Origin: Cephalothrix spiralis
Taxonomy: Eukaryota > Nemertea > Palaeonemertea > Archinemertea > Cephalotrichidae
Length of the DNA: 14,858 bases
Reading direction: 5' to 3'
Assembly: GCA_032353305.1 (NCBI GenBank)
Contig: JAUCNG010002236.1
Coordinates: forward strand, 687 to 15,544
Shown here: positions 8,327-14,858 of the stretch, one piece after another
Position numbering within the stretch: position 1 is the first letter of the stretch
Layout: each line of letters opens with the position of its first letter
Notes under the pieces: model-generated
Told to the model about the DNA's origin: nothing
Seen by the model: the letters and a program-made list of their open reading frames with translations, nothing else
Database searches by the model: none
Program-made: the position numbers and the translations under genes

Positions 8327-9541
8327 GTGAGTATAAGAATGTTATGCAAAGAATCAAGAGGGCATAATCAAGAGGGCATAATATTCCCTCATGAAGGAAT
8401 AATAGAAGGAATATAAATCGTGATTTGTCCCATTTTTGCGATTTTGAAAAAATAATTGAAAAGGGTTCTTCCTATTTGTTGTCGTTTCAAAATTCTCAAT
8501 CTTTTCTTCTTTCGAATGCAAAAAAAACTTCATCCCCATCCAACACTTAATTATTAGGCCTATCTAAATTGGCGATTTGAGAGACTTTTTTTCCACGTTC
8601 AATCGCTTAAAAGACTTTCAGGGAGTTCCGACCAAAAGCTGAATGCCTTCGCTACAAAGTAGTACAGATTAAGAATTTTAAAACGCATAAAAAGCCGGTG
8701 ATGGCAGGGCTAATGATTGCTAATATTGTTTTTTTAGATGGGATTAGGCCCTTTCGCCGAATGGAATTTTCGCCGAACGGAACTTTCGCCGGAAATAAGC
8801 TAAAAATTTCAAAACTAATACAATTATAGAAGGTTGTTTTAGGTTTTGAATTTTGGGCTTATTTTCGGCGAAAGTTCAAAATACAAACTAGGAGAACAAA
8901 CAAAACAGTATTTTAAAATATTAGTATTTTATTTTTAAAATCAATTTAAAAATGTTAACAAATGAACAAAATTTTTTAATTATATCACAATTATACGAGC
9001 GGCAACGAAGCTTTAATATATCGTAATTACTTATCACTATAAAGAACTTCATAAAAGCCGCTATGTATATCAAAATTGCCATTATTCTATTTGATGTAAC
9101 CGCAAATCATGTTTATACGACAAAATTGCTTTCGGCAAAAATTCCGCACTTTCGGCGAAAATTCCGTTCGGCGATAGGAATTTCGTTTGGCAAAAATTCC
9201 GTTCGGCGAAAGTTCCTACACCCATGCATGCTTTACAAATGACACATAGAGAAAGTGTTATTACGTCGTAAGCAAGTGTGTCGTAAGGTGGGTGTACATG
9301 GACGCTTATATGTCAAGGGGTTCTTTGGAAGGTACCGAGACCGTGATGATGAAGCCTTACTGACAATATTATACTTTGGGGGCGGTGGTAACGCCCCCTT
9401 ATTATGTGATCATCATTGAAATAGTTCGTCCAAAGTTTTTCGCTAACGTGATTCGAGATCATACTAATCTTTTGAGATTTAATTAGCTATCATTTTCTCA
9501 AAACTCTGAGCAATTTGGCATAAATTATTTTTCTCTTTTAG
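8327..9541 (+). other. Transporter intron (phase 0, 1215 bp)
   Basis: It runs from GTGAGT to TTCTCTTTTAG. It contains the TTCGCCGAA element at 8738-9225. A 7-bp hairpin, GGGGGCG (9378-9384) and CGCCCCC (9392-9398), lies between the element and the last exon. No other feature was recognised. Confidence 0.85.
8738..9225. mobile_element. Inverted-repeat element built of TTCGCCGAACGGAA units
   Basis: The left end (8738-8766, ATGGGATTAGGCCCTTTCGC...) and the reverse complement of the right end (9197-9225, ATGGGTGTAGGAACTTTCGC...) agree at 24 of 29 positions. Next to each end are short repeats of TTCGCCGAACGGAA type, two to three on the left and about five degenerate ones on the right (9130-9210), with one more inside near 8867. 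The centre is AT-rich and non-coding. I have seen TTCGGCGAA-unit repeats in marine invertebrate genomes, but I do not know a family name. No clear target duplication was seen. Confidence 0.8.
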
Positions 9542-9838
9542 GGTGTGTTCACTTCTATACCTATGGTATTTTTGCTTCCTGCAATGTGTTATATGAAGCT
9601 CCACCGCCGAAATTTCTTCTGTAAAGAACATATTTTCCCACAATTTATCGTTGTCCTTGGATTTGTTATCATGATTATCGGAATGGTAGAGATCGTCCGA
9701 GACATTGTTGATGGCATCACTTGTAGTCATGGACACGAAATGGAATATTGCTTGCCAAAAGTGTTCTTGAATACTACTGCTGTATATAATACTACAATGC
9801 TCAATTCCACGATGGGTTACGCCATTTTTAATCCATGA
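9542..9838 (+). CDS. SLC38A11: SLC38A11-like amino acid transporter, terminal coding exon (TM10-TM11, C-terminus)
   Basis: The acceptor TTCTCTTTTAG precedes GGT-GTG-TTC; the exon is 297 bp, phase 0, and ends at TGA 9836-9838. It encodes GVFTSIPMVFLLPAMCYMKL (TM10, with the Pro-rich family pattern), a basic loop with a Cys, and TM11 (FIVVLGFVIMIIGMVEI). A ~40-residue tail follows. The tail has Cys-Ser-His-Gly-His-Glu-Met-Glu-Tyr-Cys, similar to the CTHGQEM-YC motif of SLC38A11. It also has three N-glycosylation sequons (Asn-Thr-Thr twice, Asn-Ser-Thr once), which fits an outward-facing C-terminus after eleven membrane segments. With the four upstream exons the reading frame is continuous to this stop. 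No convincing AATAAA lies within 1 kb downstream; an ATTAAA at 9846-9851 is probably too close to the stop codon to be the main signal. Confidence 0.92.
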   Translation, partial: GVFTSIPMVFLLPAMCYMKLHRRNFFCKEHIFPQFIVVLGFVIMIIGMVEIVRDIVDGITCSHGHEMEYCLPKVFLNTTAVYNTTMLNSTMGYAIFNP

Positions 9839-10774
9839 CCTTTAGATTAAATCATTGACATTTTGTGACAAACATTTGGAGATGCATTCAGAGTTATTTA
9901 TCCGGTAGGATACCATGTTCATGTCATTTCAAGTTCATCTCACTTGAATCATATTTTGATCTGTCAGCCCTCCTTGAATTTAATGGGACTCTTTGCAATC
10001 CTTAAAAACTCATTGAATTTCAAAAAGTCCTGAAAAATGTTTTTCAAATGTTTTTACTCCCGCCTTTAATTAGCGCTCGCAATTTGAGATTATCTTTGTA
10101 CATTTATATATCTTTATATTAGTCATTTGAACGGATGTTAAAAAGTTTTAAGGACTTTAATACCGTAATTACGAATCACTCCATAGGTCCTTAAATTTAT
10201 TTTTTGGCTCAAATCAGCGAGCACATTTCAACACAGTTAAATATTCAAACCTGATTTGATAAAAAAATCCCATGGTTATAAGTCAAAATTACTTCTTGAT
10301 AAAACTTAACTCCTTGAAAACACCCTGTATTGGATTTTGCTCCCTGTATTTGCTGGGAACCCCGAGTCTTTCATACGTATGCATGGTGTCAAACCATTAA
10401 TCAGGTTTTGATTTTGTCCAATCAAACATGAGTATATTTTGTAAAGTTGTACATCTGATGATTTTCCAATTTGCCCTTCTTGCGCTACTCTAGTTAACGT
10501 GAGTTAGTATTTGTAACTTGAAGTTAAATACTTCTGTTGTTGTAGGCTATCGTCGTTAACTTGTTGCGATCTAAATATACCGGTCATTGTCTGGCTACCT
10601 TTATAAAGCTTCGATTTTAACCGGGTTTTTGGGTATATGAAACTTTTTTTAGTTGTTTACCTCTTATGTTACCTGGTTTGGAGATAAATAGATTTCAGAA
10701 AACCACTTTTTAAATCATTTCTTATTTTTGAATTTCCACACGTAAATGCGCGCACGTCGACATAAAACTAAACA
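9839..10774. other. 3' flank of the transporter gene, probable 3' UTR start, no other gene
   Basis: This follows the TGA and should begin with 3' UTR. An ATTAAA sits at 9846-9851 but no AATAAA follows in this stretch. From about 9960 to 10330 there are loosely related words (CCTTGAATTT, CATTGAATTTC, CTCCTTGAAAACACC) that hint at a degraded repeat. No open frame is convincing. Confidence 0.5.
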
Positions 10775-10931
10775 GTACCCAGTTTTTAAAGTTTGAAAAT
10801 TTTACAAAATTGTATCAGCTGTTTTAGTCATAGACATCAAATAGACTATTTGGTTTTTGATTAAAAAACACTAATTGTCTCCATTGGTACATTAATTAAT
10901 GTAACAAATGTTTTGATGGAAAACTGGGTAC
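10775..10931. repeat. Small inverted-repeat element (~157 bp)
   Basis: GTACCCAGTTTT at 10775-10786 is the perfect inverse of AAAACTGGGTAC at 10920-10931. The interior includes the palindrome TACATTAATTAATGTA near 10888. It has the size and form of a very short MITE, but no target duplication was recognised. Confidence 0.55.
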
Positions 10932-11410
10932 GAAATAGTTACCGTAGAGAAAAGGAAATTCGAATTTTAAATCTAAAAAAAGCTAAATTTAAGTAAAAAG
11001 AGCTTTAATTCTTATTAAATGTATTTTTTAAGAATGGTAATAATCAAAAGCGCATGACTTGTCATAGGCTTTTGTAATAATATATTGAATATTTGCTGAA
11101 AACTTGGTCAAAATCGATACGTAAAGCGTATTACGGACAATAGTCAGATCGCCATTTCAGTTGAGAAAAGCAAAAATAGCAGGGTTAAACAAAAACACAG
11201 ACCTTGGAAACAAGGATGGTAGTGTTTAAAGATTCATCATATTGATGCAACAGTTTTAATGGCTTGCCTATAAGCATGAATCAGCCCTCCCAGTTGTCCT
11301 ACTTGTTAATAACTGTCCAACTGTTTCAAAGTTTGGCCAAAAAAACTTTCTTCTGCCTTATTTTAATTTTTGGCGCTAAAATCGAAAATGTTTGGCTACA
11401 ACAATGATTC

Positions 11411-11468
11411 CTGAGAATTTTGAACCTTGCTAAAGCTTTTCTGAGAATTTTGAACCTTGCTAAAGCTT
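11411..11468. repeat. Tandem duplication, 30-bp period
   Basis: A 28-bp sequence beginning CTGAGAATTTTGAACCTTGC is identical at 11411-11438 and 11441-11468, separated by TT. The perfect identity implies a recent event. Confidence 0.92.
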
Positions 11469-11515
11469 GCGAAGGTGAAAAATTTTATGGAATTATAGGC
11501 CTAGGTGGAGATTGT

Positions 11516-11556
11516 ACCTAAATGCATCGAAATTTAGATGAGTTTCTATCAGCTGC
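11516..11556 (+). repeat. Dispersed repeat, copy 1
   Basis: The segment ACCTAAATGCATC...ATTTCTATCAGCTGC-type is shared with 12092-12133, differing by a one-base indel and one or two substitutions. About 535 bp separate the two copies. The same orientation could mean a decayed pair of element ends or two insertions. Confidence 0.75.
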
Positions 11557-12091
11557 GTGCGGATTTACCATTCTCAAAACTTAACACGAAATTCCACTAA
11601 TGTGAATTCCACTAACACGAAAATCAAAATATGAACCCCATTCCTCAATAATTTAACTTAACCCAAGTAATGAATAGTTATTTTCTCGAGAGAGAAAAGT
11701 CGTTAGTTCTGTTTGAAGCTCAGCGATTCGTCACGCGGTAAATATCGAGAACTTTGATTTGAAACCATATTTTAATCATGAATTTTAATTATTATTTTTG
11801 ATTTTAAATTAATTTTAAAATCTTAGTTTAATATGGTTTTAGAAGTTGCATTATTTTTTTATTTTTACATAATTATAAATAATAATATCATTATATAGTA
11901 TTTATGCAGTTGTGGTCATAAAAACATCGGGCGATTCAATATTCTTAAATAGAGGATATAAATATTTTATTACTCACTTTCCGTTATTTTGGCGTCTATA
12001 GCGGAAAGACATTTTTGCTTAGCGCGAGCGGGAAAACCCATTATTTTTTATCGGGAAGCGGGAAACGACCCCCCCCCCTCCCTTTAGACCC

Positions 12092-12133
12092 ACCTAAATG
12101 CATCAGAAATTTAGATGAATTTCTATCAGCTGC
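12092..12133 (+). repeat. Dispersed repeat, copy 2
   Basis: This is the second copy of the 41-42 bp segment at 11516-11556, in the same orientation. It begins 14 bp after the C10 tract (12069-12078). Confidence 0.75.
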
Positions 12134-12918
12134 TTGAGAATTAACAATATTATATAGTTATAGTATTAAGCGTAGGAATTAGAAAATATGTTCAGCTGCA
12201 GTATTTAATATGTCCTTTTATGCGGAAAGTGCAACTTGGAGGGCTGATAACTTTTTTGTTAATGTTTTGTGAATTATGATTATTGATATTTTGTTCTATC
12301 TCTAAATAGGGATACCATTATTTTCAAACTATTGTTTCATATTTTAATCAAGAATTGTATCAAAAATATTTTACATTTGAGACTATAGTACTTTTAGTTC
12401 CAAGGTATTTTCTAAGTCGTGATGATGTTTTTAAAATGTTGTCAGATAAAAATGTTAAAACAGAAATATATTTTTATATTTGTACATTTTGTGATGTATT
12501 TTGTGTCAAATTTATGGCTTTTCGTAGTATATCCGGTGTCTTGACCATTATTTTTATTCGGCCTATATAGTACATTGTACATAAAATGTAGCATGTCCTT
12601 TAAAACGTGTATACATTCTGGGACCAGAATCGCATGATTGTTTTTCTCCCAACGGTACGGATATCATAATATCATTGTACCTAGATTTTATACATCATTC
12701 TTTAATAGATCTTGAAATTTGTTTCTTCAAAAGAAGAAGAAAATAATGGTCTTACAATGTACAAGTAGTTCTACAATCTAGATCTACATCATGCATTGTT
12801 GAAATTTATGTAAAATTATGTGAAATTATGTGATAGATCTACCCACTGTCAATGACATTCAATTGAATTGGTACATGTAGTGTTGGTAATTTTTGTACAT
12901 TTTATGTATATGTTTTTG

Positions 12919-12924
12919 AATAAA
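12919..12924 (+). terminator. Candidate polyadenylation signal AATAAA
   Basis: This is a canonical hexamer within a T/TG-rich + strand context (TTTTTGTACATTTTATG upstream; TTATTCAGTTTTATATGC downstream). If the transporter has a ~3.1-kb 3' UTR it could end here. It could also belong to another transcript or be chance in AT-rich DNA. Confidence 0.3.
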
Positions 12925-12999
12925 ATTAATGACTTATTCAGTTTTATATGCATTTTGAGTACTGTTTACATTTATTTAGCATCTGGCCGGAACTTGCAG

Positions 13000-13148
13000 T
13001 TGATGATGATCGATGGCGTGTGGGCAGCCTGGCCCAGGGTCAGGGTTAGACTTGATGATAATCGATGGCGTGTGGACACCTGGCCCAGGGTCAGGGTTAG
13101 ACTTGATGATAATCGATGGCGTGTGGGCACCCGGCCCACTGTTAGACT
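13000..13148. repeat. Minisatellite, 52-bp unit, about 2.9 copies
   Basis: Units start at 13000, 13052 and 13104 with TTGATGAT-AT-ATCGATGGCGTG; the rest of the unit contains GGCCCAGGGTCAGGGTTAGAC. Copies 1 and 2 are nearly identical. Copy 3 lacks about 7 bp around the CAGGGTCAGG part. The unit is GC-rich against an AT-rich background. The open frame that crosses it reads as a repeated Arg/Trp-rich peptide and is a by-product of the repeat. Confidence 0.92.
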
Positions 13149-13448
13149 GGGCCACCTACCCGAGTTAAATGCTAAAAGTTTTTAATTTTAGTGATATTAT
13201 TATGCATAAGCAAATCCAATCACAATTAGGTAAACTCTGGTAACAAAGTATTTGGTAATCATGCGGATCATCAAAGAATGCCGACAGGGCCGGATAGCAT
13301 ATAGAGAAACATGATTAGCACAGTAGGCCTAGGTGATCAATCTGTGAGTGCATGGTCTGAGTAATAGTCAGTAATCCGGCGTGACTCTTGCCCGTTACAA
13401 ATAATTCGAATGTAGCCTATAATGTACTACCCTAATAAATGAGGGGCT

Positions 13449-13500
13449 GTATTTGCTGAAGCACTTCGACAACATACGGCGCGCGTGCTTCAGAAAATAC
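13449..13500. repeat. Hairpin with 16-bp stem
   Basis: GTATTTGCTGAAGCAC (13449-13464) pairs with GTGCTTCAGAAAATAC (13485-13500) at 15 of 16 positions, around a 20-base GC-rich loop containing GGCGCGC. It abuts the tandem duplication that begins at 13502. Confidence 0.8.
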
Positions 13501-13501
13501 T

Positions 13502-13593
13502 GGAGATCGTCGGATTAAAACCAATCCCTTTATACATCAAGGTAGTATGGGGAGATCGTCGGATTAAAACCAATCCCTTTATACATCAAGGTA
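13502..13593. repeat. Tandem duplication, 49-bp period
   Basis: A 43-bp segment beginning GGAGATCGTCGGATTAAAAC is identical at 13502-13544 and 13551-13593, with six linking bases. The identity suggests a recent duplication, starting one base after the adjacent hairpin. Confidence 0.93.
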
Positions 13594-14104
13594 ATAATGT
13601 ACATGTAGGCCAAAATTAAGTTATCGATATTTCAATATGTCCGCGAATAATCAAGGTTGTCTTAATTCTTATAAGCTATAGGCCTGCCTACGTAAGACTA
13701 TAAAGTCAGTTCTATGGAGCTAGTAGGCCTATGCACTGATTCTGCACTGAGGCTAACATACTTGCATATGTTGGTTGGTTGAGATGCCAATCAGTGCAAA
13801 TTATGATCCATGTTATCTCCGGGTTGATCTTGTATGAAAAATGGATTTAGTTTTCTTACCGTTTCACTAGCGTAAAAAGGCTTTATATTACCCGCTGTCA
13901 GTATTAGAAGGAACTTTATTCTGATGATTTTTATCACCCATGCATCAAAATCAGAAAAAAATATATGGACAAATATTAAGTGTTTACTTATTTTATAAAG
14001 CATTTTTATAATTTCTAAAATTCTAAATAGACTTTTAATTAAATAATACTAAAAATGGCAATAAGTCGTGAACAACAGAATGTTAGTCGAATTATATATT
14101 CCAG
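13594..14104. other. Region with no recognised feature
   Basis: AT-rich sequence with two TAGGCCTA-related words (13679 partial, 13724-13731 exact). I see no gene. Confidence 0.5.
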
Positions 14105-14230
14105 GTTTTGACAAATGACCAAGTCACATTGGAAAAAGTGAAAAACGTGAGCAAACGAAGCAAGAAGAAAAAGAAAGTTTTATTGTTTATTAACTTGTGT
14201 ATCTGTTACAAAAATATTGCTGAATTGTGA
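14105..14230 (+). CDS. Candidate terminal exon of an unidentified gene (low confidence)
   Basis: After an AG (ATATATTCCAG) an open frame of 41 codons runs to TGA at 14228-14230. It begins VLTNDQVTLEKVKNVSKRSK, continues as a short lysine run, then a hydrophobic stretch with Cys residues, and ends Asn-Ile-Ala-Glu-Leu. The mix of codons (GTC, AAC, AGC, CGA, AAG) looks more like coding sequence than its AT-rich surroundings. The pyrimidine tract before the AG is weak, no partner exon was found, and the lysine run may simply reflect purine-rich DNA. I do not recognise the protein. Confidence 0.2.
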   Translation, partial: VLTNDQVTLEKVKNVSKRSKKKKKVLLFINLCICYKNIAEL

Positions 14231-14520
14231 AACCAGAACAGTGGTGGAGCAGTTTGTTTAGGAAAAGTGAGTGTATAGGCCTTAACTTGGCTTTGAATGT
14301 AGGCCTACTGAGAAAAGTAAAATTGTAAATTTTCTGAAAAAGTGAAATTTTTTTTCTTCAAATGAATTGAGAAAAAATATCTGAAAATTTAATAATTGTA
14401 AGCCTATACCTTCATCGATTTTGAAACTATCATTTTATAATATTATCATGTTCTTATTGTTAACTACCAAATCTTGAGAACTACCACCGTAACACTAACA
14501 GCAATACTGAGCAATGTACA
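14231..14520. other. Region with no recognised feature
   Basis: AT-rich sequence with one exact TAGGCCTA (14300-14307). No gene or repeat was recognised. Confidence 0.5.
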
Positions 14521-14714
14521 TACAGTGCAGCTCGGTGCTATTGAGAAAAGGTGGTCAAAATTTAAGGTGGTCAATTTCTATATCCGGGAGTAAATAGTGA
14601 AGTATTTCTCAAACTTGTGATCAAATTTACGACAAATTATCATGACGGATATTGATTTTACTCCCGGATATAGAAATTGACCACCTTTTCTCAATAGCAC
14701 CGAGCTGCACTGTA
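14521..14714. mobile_element. Near-perfect inverted repeat, 58-bp arms
   Basis: The right arm (14657-14714) is the exact inverse of the left arm (14521-14594) over all 58 bases once a 16-bp insert in the left arm is removed. The insert makes AAGGTGGTCAA occur twice there. The arms are separated by 62 bp. The perfect match means the structure is recent or maintained. A perfect 12-bp palindrome, TACTACGTAGTA, overlaps the right edge (14713-14724). It is probably a short foldback element or palindromic MITE. It has no coding capacity. Confidence 0.88.
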
Positions 14715-14858
14715 CTACGTAGTAGCTACCACAACATAAATATTTATATTTAAGCTATCTAAAAGATTTTGGTAGTTTTGGAGGTGTGAATCTGAGAAAT
14801 TCAATACAAAAAGAATTTTGCAAATATCTCCACTACAAAAAAAGTTATTGAGGATTGA

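Larger units (their letters stand above)
10932..12999. other. AT-rich intergenic or 3' UTR stretch
   Basis: No gene is recognised. It contains a 28-bp tandem duplication (11411-11468), a dispersed repeat pair (11516-11556 and 12092-12133), an AT-rich inverted pair built on AACCATAT / ATATGGTT (11762-11776 and 11826-11841), and a C10 run (12069-12078). From about 12300 to 12960 the + strand becomes rich in T and TGTA words, contains TGTACATA (12576-12583), and has AATAAA at 12919-12924. This is the composition of a 3' UTR end, but the assignment is inference. Confidence 0.45.

Noticed and set aside
8738-9225. TTCGCCGAA unit array considered as a CRISPR-like array
   Set aside because: The units are degenerate and in opposite orientations at the two ends, lack regular spacers, and the DNA is eukaryotic with introns.
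9479-9736. 85-residue open frame on the minus strand
   Set aside because: It is the antisense shadow of the terminal transporter exon.
12868-13185. 105-codon open frame with repeated Arg/Trp-rich peptide
   Set aside because: The repeated peptide is simply the translation of the 52-bp minisatellite, with no start-site or splice support. The unit is 52 bp, not a multiple of three, so the frame shifts between copies.

Overview
This is eukaryotic nuclear DNA, almost certainly from a marine invertebrate. The window is AT-rich and gene-poor, with long introns carrying standard GT-AG signals and several families of short inverted-repeat elements. The octamer TAGGCCTA is strongly over-represented, and GTACATGTA-like words recur. 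From memory these suggest an echinoderm or hemichordate, but I cannot prove the taxon. I see no bacterial operon, CRISPR array, rRNA, convincing tRNA, viral gene or complete transposase.

The one gene I recognise is on the + strand, at about 2.08-9.84 kb. It is the 3' part of a multi-exon amino acid transporter of the SLC38 family, closest by eye to SLC38A11. I assembled five coding exons: 2080-2150, 3640-3801, 6887-6999, 8189-8326 and 9542-9838. Each has clean splice sites and the phases match throughout (781 nt: one base of a split codon, then 260 codons including TGA). The first exon is only 71 bp and encodes the sequence just before the CHHN signature. These exons give about 259 residues, from transmembrane segment 6 to the C-terminus, or roughly 60% of a normal family member. 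The N-terminal exons were not found. They probably lie before the window, which opens with a run of 14 C.

All four introns contain at least one inverted-repeat or repeat-derived element. Intron 1 holds a ~590-bp foldback element. Intron 2 holds an imperfect palindrome, a 318-bp element with CAGGGTGACCAC ends and a 5-bp target duplication, and a partial tandem duplication. Intron 3 holds a ~330-bp element with GTGTCCCAAAATT ends. Intron 4 holds a 488-bp element built from TTCGCCGAACGGAA-type units.

Downstream of the stop codon (9839-14858) no recognisable gene was found. That region holds an inverted-repeat element, local duplications, a 52-bp minisatellite, a 16-bp-stem hairpin next to a 49-bp tandem duplication, a weak candidate terminal exon (14105-14230), and a striking inverted repeat with two identical 58-bp arms, one interrupted by a 16-bp duplication (14521-14714). 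Nothing here amounts to a new multi-gene system. The novelty is in the mobile-element architecture and in the small exon.
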